This document shows, in pieces, positions 11,609 to 21,592 of a stretch of DNA of 64,000 bases; positions within the stretch are counted from its first letter, which is position 1; every line of letters starts with the position of its first letter. Made by a program: the position numbers and the translations under genes. The stretch is from Pseudoalteromonas sp. T1lg88 (GTDB lineage Bacteria; Pseudomonadota; Gammaproteobacteria; Enterobacterales; Alteromonadaceae), in NCBI RefSeq assembly GCF_002964765.1, contig NZ_PQCF01000008.1:110144-174143 (forward strand), in the 5' to 3' direction. The notes beneath the pieces were generated by a model. It ran no database searches, had not been told where the DNA came from, and saw only the letters and a list, made by a program, of their open reading frames with translations.

Positions 11609-13150
11609 TTACCAAGTTTGCGTAGACTTGAACTTCTCTAGAAGTTCTTTCAGCTGCGCTTCGATCTCGGCGTTGTAGTTACCAGTTTCATTGATTTCAG
11701 CCATTAGCTCTGCGTATGTGCTGTTTGCATATGAGATAAGAGCTGCTTCGAAATCCATGATTTTCGCGATTTCGATGTCTTTCAGATAGCCCTTTTCAGC
11801 AGCAAATAGCGACAGAGACATTTCCGCAACAGACATAGGTGCGTACTGTTTCTGCTTCATTAGCTCTGTTACGCGCTCACCGTGCTCAAGCTGGGCACGA
11901 GTTGCATCGTCAAGGTCAGAAGCGAACTGAGAGAACGCCGCTAGTTCACGGTACTGAGCTAGCGCTAGACGGATACCACCACCTAGTTTCTTAACGATTT
12001 TAGTTTGCGCTGCACCACCTACACGAGATACCGAGATACCAGCGTTAACGGCCGGACGGATACCTGCGTTGAACAAGTCAGTTTCTAGGAAGATCTGACC
12101 GTCGGTGATTGAGATAACGTTTGTAGGTACGAACGCAGAAACGTCACCACCTTGAGTTTCAATGATAGGCAGAGCCGTCAGTGAACCTGTTTTACCTTTC
12201 ACTTCACCATTGGTGAACTTCTCAACGTAATCAGCGTTTACACGTGATGCACGCTCTAGAAGACGTGAGTGAAGATAGAATACGTCACCTGGGTAAGCTT
12301 CACGGCCTGGTGGACGCTTAAGTAGTAGTGAGATCTGACGGTAAGCAACAGCTTGCTTAGAAAGATCATCATATACGATTAGTGCGTCTTCACCGCGGTC
12401 GCGGAAGTATTCACCCATAGTACAACCAGCGAATGGCGCTAGGAATTGTAGCGCTGCTGATTCAGAAGCAGATGCAACAACAACAATAGTGTTCTCAAGT
12501 GCACCGTGCTCTTCAAGTTTACGTACTACGTTAGCGATAGTAGATGCTTTTTGACCAACCGCTACGTACACACACTTAACGCCTGTGCCTTTTTGGTTGA
12601 TGATAGCATCGATAGCTAGTGCAGTTTTACCAGTCTGACGGTCGCCGATTACAAGCTCACGCTGACCACGACCAACTGGAATCATCGCATCGATAGACTT
12701 ATAACCAGTTTGTACTGGCTCATCTACTGATTGACGCTCGATTACGCCTGGTGCGATTTTTTCAACTGGTTCGAAACCGTCGTTATCTAGAGCACCTTTA
12801 CCATCGATAGGAGCACCTAGTGTGTTAACAACACGACCAAGTAGACCACGACCAACAGGTACTTCAAGGATACGACCAGTAGATTGTACTTTTACGCCTT
12901 CTTTAAGGTCTGCGTATGGACCCATTACTACTGCACCTACTGAGTCGCGCTCAAGGTTTAGTGCGATAGCATAACGGTTGCCTGGAAGCTCAATCATCTC
13001 ACCTTGCATACAGTCAGCTAGACCGTGGATGCGGATGATACCGTCAGTAACAGATACGATAGTACCTTCGTTACGAGCTTCACTTACAACTTCGAACTGC
13101 TCAATACGTTTTTTGATCAGATCAGAAATTTCAGTGGAATTAAGTTGCAT
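11609..13150 (-). CDS. atpA: F1 ATP synthase alpha subunit
   Basis: 513 residues, the usual length. This is the non-catalytic nucleotide-binding subunit of the F1 hexamer. It shows the beta-barrel N-domain, Walker A GDRQTGKT, the [12 protein letters not shown] segment and the arginine-finger region ([14 protein letters not shown]). Start ATG with GGAAG upstream, 14 bases after atpH. Confidence 0.99.
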   Translation of the reverse strand: MQLNSTEISDLIKKRIEQFEVVSEARNEGTIVSVTDGIIRIHGLADCMQGEMIELPGNRYAIALNLERDSVGAVVMGPYADLKEGVKVQSTGRILEVPVGRGLLGRVVNTLGAPIDGKGALDNDGFEPVEKIAPGVIERQSVDEPVQTGYKSIDAMIPVGRGQRELVIGDRQTGKTALAIDAIINQKGTGVKCVYVAVGQKASTIANVVRKLEEHGALENTIVVVASASESAALQFLAPFAGCTMGEYFRDRGEDALIVYDDLSKQAVAYRQISLLLKRPPGREAYPGDVFYLHSRLLERASRVNADYVEKFTNGEVKGKTGSLTALPIIETQGGDVSAFVPTNVISITDGQIFLETDLFNAGIRPAVNAGISVSRVGGAAQTKIVKKLGGGIRLALAQYRELAAFSQFASDLDDATRAQLEHGERVTELMKQKQYAPMSVAEMSLSLFAAEKGYLKDIEIAKIMDFEAALISYANSTYAELMAEINETGNYNAEIEAQLKELLEKFKSTQTW

Positions 13151-13164
13151 GCTCTTCTTCCCAA

Positions 13165-13698
13165 TTACGATTGTAGTGTAGTGGCCAAACGGCTAAGTTT
13201 GCCGCTGATACTGCCATCGATTACGGTGTCGCCGGCTCTAATTACCAGACCACCAACAACCGAGTTATCAACACTACAATTCAGCTTAACTTTGCGTGCG
13301 AAACGTTTTTCAAGTGCCGCGACTAGTTTCTCTTGCTGCGCTGCAGCAAGGTCGGTTGCAGAAACGACGTCAACGTCGATTTCTTTGTCATAATCCGCTT
13401 TAAATTCAGCGAATAATTGTGCAACCGCCGGTAGGGCGACTAAACGTCCATTTTCGGCCATTACCTTTACCAGGTTCTGGCCATATTCGTTGAGTTGCTC
13501 TGCACAAATCTGAATGATAGTTTCAGCTTGTTTATCAGCAGAGGCGCTGCTCGACAGGAAACGAGCTACTTGTTCATTCTTGGCTACTTCACCAACGAAA
13601 AACAACATCTCGTTCCAGGCATCAACCGCGCCTTTATCAACGGCAAATTCAAAAGCCGCTTTAGCGTATGGGCGAGCGATAGTAGTCAGTTCAGACAT
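13165..13698 (-). CDS. atpH: F1 ATP synthase delta subunit
   Basis: 177 residues from the second of two nearby ATGs ([19 protein letters not shown]). The ATG at 13704 sits too close to AGGAGGGT, whereas 13698 has normal spacing and gives the usual length. Delta joins the F1 head to the b-subunit stator. The C-terminal OSCP signature ([21 protein letters not shown]) is clear. Confidence 0.97.
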   Translation of the reverse strand: MSELTTIARPYAKAAFEFAVDKGAVDAWNEMLFFVGEVAKNEQVARFLSSSASADKQAETIIQICAEQLNEYGQNLVKVMAENGRLVALPAVAQLFAEFKADYDKEIDVDVVSATDLAAAQQEKLVAALEKRFARKVKLNCSVDNSVVGGLVIRAGDTVIDGSISGKLSRLATTLQS

Positions 13699-13713
13699 GC
13701 TCATACCCTCCTA

Positions 13714-14184
13714 TTAAAGCTCGGCAACAAGTTTTTCAACTATGTCGCTATGTGCGGCTTCATTGATTTCGCGCTCTAAGATCTTCTCGGCACCGATAAC
13801 CGCTAGAGAAGCAACCTGCTTACGCAGTTCTTCTTTGGCACGGTTACGCTCGGCTTCGATTTCTGAATGACCTTGAGCAATGATTTTTTCACGCTCTTCG
13901 TGACCACGAGATGTCTCTTCGTCAACGATTTGCGTCGCACGCTTTTTAGCTTGCTCGATAATTTCAGCAGCTTCTGCTTTAGCTTCTTTAAGTTGCTCGG
14001 TTGCTTTTTTACGAGCAAGTTCAAGATCTTTTTCAGCTTTATCAGAGGCAGCTAAACCATCTTCGATTTTCTTTTGGCGAGCCTCGATTGCACCGTTTAG
14101 TGGTGGCCACACGAACTTCATGCAGAACCATACAAAAACGATGAAAGCGATTAATTCACCAATTAGAGTGGCGTTTAAGTTCAC
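13714..14184 (-). CDS. atpF: Fo ATP synthase b subunit
   Basis: 156 residues from a GTG start with GGAGGAG upstream. One N-terminal membrane helix ([21 protein letters not shown]) is followed by a long charged coiled coil forming the peripheral stalk. Overlapping Lys/Ser-rich frames on both strands are composition shadows of the coiled coil. Confidence 0.98.
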   Translation of the reverse strand: MNLNATLIGELIAFIVFVWFCMKFVWPPLNGAIEARQKKIEDGLAASDKAEKDLELARKKATEQLKEAKAEAAEIIEQAKKRATQIVDEETSRGHEEREKIIAQGHSEIEAERNRAKEELRKQVASLAVIGAEKILEREINEAAHSDIVEKLVAEL

Positions 14185-14224
14185 GACCGCTCCTCCTTAC
14201 ATTTTGTTCGCAAAATAGTAGAAA

Positions 14225-14500
<276 letters not shown>

Positions 14501-14524
14501 TTAAAGTTAAAGTTAAAGTTAAAA
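14501..14524. repeat. Short tandem TTAAAG repeat in the atpE-atpB spacer
   Basis: Three TTAAAG units and a degenerate fourth lie in the 60-base gap between atpB and atpE. A simple repeat; function unknown. It could alter spacing or mRNA processing upstream of the highly expressed atpE gene. Confidence 0.7.
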
Positions 14525-14545
14525 AAATCTTTTTTGAGCCGGTTC

Positions 14546-15379
<834 letters not shown>

Positions 15380-15391
15380 TTATCCCAAAAG

Positions 15392-15772
15392 TTAATGATT
15401 AAAAAAAATCGGCGCTAACCACTGTGTAAACGTCACCAATATAAAGCAGGAAAAAAATGGCAACGCCATTACCGGATAAAGCTTAAATATCAGTGCGAAC
15501 AAGAAAATCGTTAGCAAAAATTTTAATCCGTTGCCTCTTTTAAATGAGGCATACACTTGTTTTGCCTTGCTCGCGCCCACATAACGAAACGCATAGATGG
15601 CAAATAAAAAGTTAGGAAGTACCGCCACCAGTCCACCAGCCAATGCTGAAACCGCGGCATCTACTTCCCAACCTACTAAAACTATTACTGCAGCTATGAT
15701 TGCTACGACACCCTGAAGAAGAACGCCTTTTAATGCGGCTCGGCGATATGGGCCAGATAACCTTTGCGTCAC
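15392..15772 (-). CDS. atpI: ATP synthase accessory protein I
   Basis: 126 residues with four predicted membrane helices (for example GVVAIIAAVIVLVGW, FLLTIFLFALIFKLYPV). AtpI is the usual first gene of gammaproteobacterial atp operons and assists c-ring assembly. The start is 15772, about 55 bases from a recognisable promoter. Confidence 0.92.
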   Translation of the reverse strand: MTQRLSGPYRRAALKGVLLQGVVAIIAAVIVLVGWEVDAAVSALAGGLVAVLPNFLFAIYAFRYVGASKAKQVYASFKRGNGLKFLLTIFLFALIFKLYPVMALPFFSCFILVTFTQWLAPIFFNH

Positions 15773-15825
15773 TTTCCATTAACCTTAATTACGTTAAGTT
15801 TCATTAGGGTGCTAAAACTGGCGAA

Positions 15826-15853
15826 ATTATACTGATTTCTGGCCAATTTGCAA
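15826..15853 (-). promoter_or_regulatory. Candidate sigma-70 promoter of the atp operon
   Basis: On the minus strand TTGCAA (15848-15853) and TATAAT (15826-15831) are separated by 16 bases, upstream of atpI. The -10 is a perfect match. Confidence 0.7.
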
Positions 15854-15883
15854 CTTGAGCAAGATGAAATTGTGTCAATTTCA

Positions 15884-15901
15884 CCCCCGTGATCACGGGG
15901 G
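15884..15901. repeat. Perfect 18-bp palindrome between parB and the atp promoter
   Basis: CCCCCGTGATCACGGGGG is self-complementary, with GATC at the centre. It follows the parB stop but has no T run on either side, so it is not a classical terminator. It could act as a weak stem-loop end for parB mRNA or as a protein-binding site. Confidence 0.6.
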
Positions 15902-15915
15902 CGAGAAGGGGATTA

Positions 15916-16824
15916 TTAAACCTGATTTCGCTGCGGGTCGATACGCTCTAAAATGCCTTCAAGCTCGTCTAAATTAGTGTAAGAAATCACCAACTTACCC
16001 TTACCTTTCTGGTTGTAGTTAATTTCAACCTTGGCACCGAGATTATCTTGGAGTTTTTGCTCTAACTGTTTGACGTCTGGGTCTTTTTCTTTTTTAACCG
16101 GCTTTTCTGTGGGTTCCAGCAGAGAACGCACCAGTTTTTCCGTTTCGCGCACGGTTAAAGCCTTGGCTACGGCGCTGCGGGCGGCCTCAGATTGCGCTTC
16201 ACCACTGAGCGCCAACAGGCAACGGGCATGACCCATTTCGATATCGCCATGCTCTAACATGATTTTTACATCATCGTTGAGGTTGTTCAGACGCAGCAGG
16301 TTGGTCACCGTGGTACGGGATTTACCCACCGCATCGGCAACCTGTTGATGCGTCAGTGAAAACTCTTCAATTAAACGCTCCAAAGCAATGGCTTCTTCCA
16401 TGGCATTGAGGTCTTCACGTTGAATGTTTTCAATCAGGGCAATGGCTACAGCGGCTTCGTCGGCAACATCCTTGATTAAACAAGGGACCATGTCGAGCTT
16501 AGCCAGTTGTGCAGCACGCCAGCGACGCTCACCGGCAATGATTTCGTACTGCTGTTCGCCTAGTTGGCGCACCACGATTGGTTGAATAATACCTTGGGCA
16601 CGAATCGAGCTGGCCAGCTCTTCAAGAGCGTCTTCGGCCATATCCTTGCGCGGCTGATACTTGCCGGGACGTAAAAACTCGATCGCCAGCTTTTGCAATT
16701 CGCCTTTAACGGCTTGCTCGCTCGGCCCCTCGTTGGCGCTTTGCTCTGAGCCAGGTGCAACGGGTTTTGACGACGTGAGCAGGGCGTCCAGGCCCCTTCC
16801 TAATCCACGTTTTTTAGCAGACAT
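15916..16824 (-). CDS. parB: Chromosome-partitioning protein ParB
   Basis: 302 residues. ParB binds parS sites, slides as a CTP-dependent clamp and organises the origin region. N-terminal ParA-interaction segment (KKRGLGRGLDALL), then the CTPase/ParB motif (PGKYQPRKD, GERRWRAAQLA, ENIQREDLNAMEEA), the helix-turn-helix (THQQVADAVGKSRTTVTNLLRL) and a C-terminal dimer domain. It sits 20 bases after parA. Two parS sites are seen inside recF about 16 kb away. Confidence 0.98.
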   Translation of the reverse strand: MSAKKRGLGRGLDALLTSSKPVAPGSEQSANEGPSEQAVKGELQKLAIEFLRPGKYQPRKDMAEDALEELASSIRAQGIIQPIVVRQLGEQQYEIIAGERRWRAAQLAKLDMVPCLIKDVADEAAVAIALIENIQREDLNAMEEAIALERLIEEFSLTHQQVADAVGKSRTTVTNLLRLNNLNDDVKIMLEHGDIEMGHARCLLALSGEAQSEAARSAVAKALTVRETEKLVRSLLEPTEKPVKKEKDPDVKQLEQKLQDNLGAKVEINYNQKGKGKLVISYTNLDELEGILERIDPQRNQV

Positions 16825-16844
16825 TGATTCGCTTACCTCTAGAT

Positions 16845-17630
16845 TTAGGCGACTGCAGATGTTTGTTTTTCTTTGCGGCGCAGCATTTCACCGGCTAAGG
16901 CAAGATACGCCTTGGCTCCCGCAGAAGCTCTGTCGTAATACATGGCCGGGGCACCAAAGCTGGGCGCTTCGGCAAGGCGAACATTGCGCGGAACAACGGT
17001 CCGATAAACCTTATCGCCAAAATGCTGTTTCAGCTGTTCGGAAACATCGTTGGCAAGGCGGTTGCGCGGATCGTACATGGTTCGCAAAATGCCTTCAATC
17101 TGTAATTTGGGGTTAACCAGTTGCGCTAACTGCTCTATGGTGCCCATCAAGGCGGTGATCCCTTCCAAGGCATAATATTCACACTGCATGGGCACCAGCA
17201 CAGAATCGGCGGCGGCCATGGCGTTGACGGTCAACATGTTCAACGACGGTGGACAGTCGATAAAAATATACTCGTAGTCGGCCAGGATCTTTTCCAGGGC
17301 ATTGCGCAAGCGCACTTCGCGGGCGAACAATTCCATCAGTTTGACTTCCGCCGCGGTGACATCGCCGTTAGCGGCGATCAGATGATACTCGCCTGAAGTT
17401 TGCGTGATCACTACCTCTTCGAAGGGTTTGTCTTCGATCAGCAGATCATAGACGGTAGCAACGTCATCGTATTTATCAACGCCGCTGCCCATGGTGGCAT
17501 TGCCCTGAGGATCGAGATCGATCAGCAACACCTTGCGTTTGGTCGCAGCCATTGAGGCCGCCAAATTTACGGCCGTGGTGGTTTTACCCACACCACCTTT
17601 TTGGTTTGCAATAGCAATGACTTTAGCCAC
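16845..17630 (-). CDS. parA: Chromosome-partitioning ATPase ParA (Soj)
   Basis: 261 residues from a GTG start (MAKVIAIANQKGGVGKTT) with AGGA upstream. The open frame extends five codons to a TTG at 17645, but the GTG fits the family. It has the deviant Walker A KGGVGKTT, Walker A' DLDPQGNAT and Walker B IFIDCPPSL. It forms ATP-dependent gradients that move ParB-parS complexes. Upstream is rsmG, downstream parB. Confidence 0.97.
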   Translation of the reverse strand: MAKVIAIANQKGGVGKTTTAVNLAASMAATKRKVLLIDLDPQGNATMGSGVDKYDDVATVYDLLIEDKPFEEVVITQTSGEYHLIAANGDVTAAEVKLMELFAREVRLRNALEKILADYEYIFIDCPPSLNMLTVNAMAAADSVLVPMQCEYYALEGITALMGTIEQLAQLVNPKLQIEGILRTMYDPRNRLANDVSEQLKQHFGDKVYRTVVPRNVRLAEAPSFGAPAMYYDRASAGAKAYLALAGEMLRRKEKQTSAVA

Positions 17631-17645
17631 GTTGATCCTCGCCAA

Positions 17646-18266
17646 TTAATCTTTTTTTAGAATTATAAGATGGCGCTCGCCCTCTAATTCAGGAACCCTA
17701 AGCTCAATGTTTTGTTCAAAAGAGAAGCCGTCGGGAAGGTGTGCCAATTCCTGCTCAGGGTACTGACCTTTAAGCGCGATAAAGCGTCCGTCCTGATCTA
17801 TTAAATGCGCGCACCAATGCAGCATATCATCAATAGAGGCAAAGGCGCGAGATAGCACCCCATCTAATTTAACACTTGGCTGATATTCTTCAACTCGACT
17901 CTGCACCGGGGTAACATTTTTTAGCCCAAGCTCATGTTTTACCTGCTTTAAGAAGGTAACGCGCTTACCAAGACTGTCAAGTAAGACGAACTCGGTATCG
18001 GGCAGGGCGATGGCCAATACCATGCCGGGCAGACCTGGGCCGGTGCCCACATCGATGTAGTGTTGACCTTTCAGATGCTCTGCCACAACCAGGCTATCCA
18101 TGATGTGCTTGATCAGCATGTCTTTAGGATCGCGAATCGAGGTGAGGTTGTAGGCTTTGTTCCACTTGTCCAGCAAAGCAACATAGGCAAGTAATTGCTG
18201 GATTTGTTGCTCACTAAGAGAAATGCTGGCCTTAGCCAGCAATTGTTTAAATTTGTTTTCTAACAC
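17646..18266 (-). CDS. rsmG: 16S rRNA (guanine527-N7)-methyltransferase
   Basis: 206 residues from a GTG start. The SAM-binding loop is [17 protein letters not shown], with [11 protein letters not shown] following. It methylates G527 of 16S rRNA, and in other bacteria loss gives low-level streptomycin resistance. It is 12 bases after mnmG, the usual partner (old names gidA-gidB). Confidence 0.97.
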   Translation of the reverse strand: MLENKFKQLLAKASISLSEQQIQQLLAYVALLDKWNKAYNLTSIRDPKDMLIKHIMDSLVVAEHLKGQHYIDVGTGPGLPGMVLAIALPDTEFVLLDSLGKRVTFLKQVKHELGLKNVTPVQSRVEEYQPSVKLDGVLSRAFASIDDMLHWCAHLIDQDGRFIALKGQYPEQELAHLPDGFSFEQNIELRVPELEGERHLIILKKD

Positions 18267-18278
18267 GCTTGCCCTTGG

Positions 18279-20168
18279 TTACGCCGATTTGCGTAACATT
18301 CCTTGCTTCTTGAGATAGACCAATAATAACGAAATCGCCGCTGGAGTAATACCAGAAATACGCGATGCCTGGCCGATAGTGTCTGGGCGAGCGTCGGTCA
18401 GTTTGGCGACTACTTCGTTCGACAGGCCGGAAACCTGGCTGTAATCGAAGTCTTTTGGCAACAAGGTTTGCTCATGACGCAGCTGCTTGGCTATCTCATC
18501 CTGCTGACGGGCGATATAACCGGCGTACTTGGTTTGAATCGCCACCTGCTCAAGAGCAGCTTCGTTGCTTGACGGTGACTCAAGACCGGTAATAGCATAA
18601 AGCGCCTTGTGATCAATTTCAGGGCGACGGATCAGCTCTTCCAAACTCGCTTCACGGGTTAAAGGCGCTTTCAGCAGGGCATTAACAGAATCCAACGCCG
18701 GGTGATCTTTGTGGATCCAGGTTGAACGAATACGCTGAGTTTCCTGCTCCATCACTTCCAGCTTGTCATTAAACGCCGCCCAGCGCTCATCGCAGATCAG
18801 GCCAAGTTCACGGCCCTTGGCGGTAAGACGCAAATCGGCATTGTCTTCACGCAGCAACAAGCGGTATTCGGCACGCGAGGTAAACATGCGATACGGTTCT
18901 TTGGTACCTAAGGTCGCAAGATCGTCGATCAACACGCCTGTGTAAGCCTCGTCACGACGCGGTGTCCAGGCATCTTTGCCTTGCACTTGCAATGCTGCAT
19001 TCATACCGGCGATCAAACCTTGGGCACCGGCTTCTTCATAACCCGTAGTACCGTTGATCTGACCAGCAAAGAACAAGCCATTGATAAACTTGGTCTCCAG
19101 TGATGGTTTTAGATCACGTGGGTCGAAGAAATCATACTCGATGGCATAGCCAGGACGACAAATATGGGCATTTTCAAAACCGGTAATGCTGCGCACTATG
19201 TCCATTTGCACATCGAACGGCAGGCTGGTTGAAATACCGTTAGGGTAGAGCTCATAAGAGGTTAGGCCCTCAGGCTCAACAAAGATCTGGTGTTTGTCTT
19301 TATCGGCAAAACGGACGATCTTATCTTCAATCGAAGGACAATAACGTGGACCTATGCCTTCGATGACACCGGAATACATGGGCGAACGGTGCAGGTTGTT
19401 ATTGATGATCTCGTGCGTTTTCTCATTGGTATAGGTGATATAACAAGGGATTTGTTGCGGGTGATCACTGGCCTTGCCCATAAATGAGAAAACCGGAGTT
19501 GGGGTATCACCAGGCTGAGTTTGCATCTTGCTGAAATCAACCGTACGCGCATCAATACGCGGTGGTGTGCCTGTTTTCAGGCGATCAACGCGAAACGGTA
19601 ATTCGCGTAATCGACGAGCTAAGGCGATCGACGGTGGATCACCAGCGCGCCCACCTTGGAAATTCTCTAAACCGATATGGATCTGCCCACCGAGGAAGGT
19701 ACCTACAGTCAATACCACACTTTGGGCGCTGAATTTCAGACCCATCTGGGTCACAACACCAGTTACCTTATCGCCTTCAACGATAAGATCATCACAGGAC
19801 TGTTGGAAGATCTTGAGGTTTTCCTGACCCTGTAAAATGGCTTGGATTTCGGCTTTGTAAAGAGCGCGATCCGCTTGTGCTCGGGTTGCACGTACCGCTG
19901 GGCCCTTCGATGAATTCAGGGTTCTGAATTGGATCCCGCCCTTATCTATGGCTTTTGCCATGGCGCCGCCTAGGGCATCGATCTCTTTAACTAAATGACC
20001 CTTACCTATGCCACCGATCGCAGGGTTACAAGACATTTGGCCAAGGGTGTCCATGTTATGTGTCAACAGCAGGGTATTCATACCCATACGTGCCGCAGCT
20101 AACGCTGCTTCGGTGCCAGCATGACCGCCGCCTACAACAATGACATCAAAGTGTTCATGGAAAATCAT
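18279..20168 (-). CDS. mnmG: tRNA uridine-5-carboxymethylaminomethyl modification enzyme MnmG
   Basis: 629 residues, full length. FAD-binding loop [19 protein letters not shown] at the N-terminus, the catalytic-Cys region ([16 protein letters not shown]), and a C-terminal helical domain ([18 protein letters not shown]). With MnmE it modifies U34 of several tRNAs. It is the first gene leftward from oriC and probably heads mnmG-rsmG-parA-parB. ATG preceded by AGGAAAC. Confidence 0.99.
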   Translation of the reverse strand: MIFHEHFDVIVVGGGHAGTEAALAAARMGMNTLLLTHNMDTLGQMSCNPAIGGIGKGHLVKEIDALGGAMAKAIDKGGIQFRTLNSSKGPAVRATRAQADRALYKAEIQAILQGQENLKIFQQSCDDLIVEGDKVTGVVTQMGLKFSAQSVVLTVGTFLGGQIHIGLENFQGGRAGDPPSIALARRLRELPFRVDRLKTGTPPRIDARTVDFSKMQTQPGDTPTPVFSFMGKASDHPQQIPCYITYTNEKTHEIINNNLHRSPMYSGVIEGIGPRYCPSIEDKIVRFADKDKHQIFVEPEGLTSYELYPNGISTSLPFDVQMDIVRSITGFENAHICRPGYAIEYDFFDPRDLKPSLETKFINGLFFAGQINGTTGYEEAGAQGLIAGMNAALQVQGKDAWTPRRDEAYTGVLIDDLATLGTKEPYRMFTSRAEYRLLLREDNADLRLTAKGRELGLICDERWAAFNDKLEVMEQETQRIRSTWIHKDHPALDSVNALLKAPLTREASLEELIRRPEIDHKALYAITGLESPSSNEAALEQVAIQTKYAGYIARQQDEIAKQLRHEQTLLPKDFDYSQVSGLSNEVVAKLTDARPDTIGQASRISGITPAAISLLLVYLKKQGMLRKSA

Positions 20169-20239
20169 TTAACGTTTCCTACAACCGGAGAAAGAGAAAA
20201 GGGTGCGTATTCTACCTAGAAAATGGGGGAAGGGAAATG

Positions 20240-20573
20240 GTTAAATAGTGTTCAAGATCTCAAAGTGGATCATATATAAAATAAAGGATCTTTAAAGAGA
20301 TCTTTTATTGATCTTACTATTAGTAACGTCAAGATCTGTTGATAACCATAAAAAACTATATCAATTCAACTGATTAAGTGATCCAAGTAGTTGTAGATAT
20401 GATCGGATCTAAGGGTAAATAAGCTCTGATCAAACAGCTGTTTTATACACAGGGCAATTCGCGATAGATCTTATCAAGTGCATAATCACCCCTTGGATCT
20501 CATGATACTAAGCCTTTATCCACATTCGGATCTAACTTTTCGATATTTTGTGAATAAGTCTTGGGTAAGATCC
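20240..20573. other. oriC: Chromosomal replication origin oriC
   Basis: This gap between mnmG and mioC carries 14 GATC sites from 20256 to 20572; about one would be expected by chance. Three tandem GATCT-type AT-rich 13-mers begin at 20287, 20299 and 20310 and look like the duplex-unwinding element. DnaA boxes: TGTTGATAA at 20337-20345, TTATACACA at 20443-20451, TTATCCACA (perfect) at 20516-20524, and TGTGAATAA at 20549-20557. The order 13-mers, R1-like, R2-like, R4-like boxes matches the Escherichia coli origin, as does the gene context. GATC density implies Dam/SeqA control (inference). Confidence 0.93.
20516..20524 (+). promoter_or_regulatory. Perfect DnaA box (R4-like) in oriC
   Basis: TTATCCACA, the strict high-affinity DnaA consensus, at the mioC-proximal end of oriC. 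Confidence 0.9.
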
Positions 20574-21019
20574 TTATACACTTTTCCATGCCTGCAGCAA
20601 ATTGGGCAGCCATTGCTCGGCAGTATCTTCTGGTAGATCCTCACCCAACACATCTATCTCTAATTGCGGCAATAACAAGGTCGCGCCCTTAGTTTGTAAT
20701 AAGGAAATGATATTTTTAGCGGCAAAATTAAAGGTGTCATAGCTGGAATCGCCGACGCCGATCACCGCAAAATGAACCTGTGTCAGCTGTTCATTTGCGT
20801 CTAACTGTTCGATAAATGCCAGTAAATTATCGGGATAGTCGCCTGCGCCATGAGTTGAGGTGCAGATCAGCCAGGGTTTATCCCTATCTATATTTGTAGA
20901 TCCGGTTGCTCGTGCAACTGACTTTCAATGCCTTGATCCGCCAAGAGTTGGCTTAGGTGTTCGGCCACATATTCGGTGCCGCCCATTTGGCTGCCTATGA
21001 TAATTTCCAGCTGTTTCAT
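20574..21019 (-). pseudogene. mioC: mioC flavodoxin-like gene with a single-base frameshift
   Basis: The first frame starts at ATG 21019 (MKQLEIIIGSQMGGTEYVAEHL) and hits a stop at 20888-20890 after about 43 codons. From about 20893 the family sequence continues in another frame (DRDKPWLICTSTHGAGDYPDN...VIGVGDSSYDTF...LEIDVLGEDLPEDTAEQWL) to the stop at 20574. One missing base restores a 148-residue MioC, matching the family length. MioC is an FMN-binding flavodoxin-type protein next to oriC in many gammaproteobacteria, and its transcription can affect the origin. As read, the FMN loop and C-terminal half are split; a sequencing error is equally possible. Confidence 0.85.
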
Positions 21020-21592
21020 GTCGTCAAACTAGTCGTTTAAGTGGCTCGTATGATACCTGATCTCCAACGCCACTCAATGGATCTATTTAGCAGTGCATAA
21101 ATAATAATATTAAATAATGTGGAACATGTTTTTATCATCATGAAAAATATAGTTTTTTCATAAATCTAAGCTGTTGATAAAAAGTCGATAAGCTTAGGTT
21201 AAATAGCTGTCCCCGGTCATCAAAAAGGGGTTAAATGGGGCTATTGGCTTATTTCTTAGGGGTGTGAATTATTTGCTTGTGGATAATGATCGTTTTGTGC
21301 AAATAGATACTTTATTTTAGATCTATATATTTATTTTTTAGATCTAAAACTTCTATAAGCCACCCCGATCTTTGCGTTTTTGGTGGTTTAAATGAGCAGT
21401 TTGACGATCCGATCCCGCCATCAACGAGCATTATTTTATTCTGGACATAAAAAAAGCCTAAATGATGAACGCTTGTGATAAGAAATACGTGCCTTGAATC
21501 GGTATAAATAGTCTTACTTTTGCTCTGTGATCAATTATTATTAGTTTGCTAATAACCTGAAACTGATGTGTAAATATTCAAAGGGAGTAGAA
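21020..21592. other. AT-rich regulatory region between mioC and the large lipoprotein gene
   Basis: No gene is seen. The stretch holds DnaA-box sequences TGTTGATAA (21172-21180) and TGTGGATAA (21278-21286, perfect consensus in reverse). It also has an inverted repeat TTTTAGATCT (21315-21324) / AGATCTAAAA (21340-21349) with an AT-only 15-base spacer. It is the probable promoter region for both divergent genes, and DnaA control of mioC from boxes here would parallel Escherichia coli. Confidence 0.6.
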
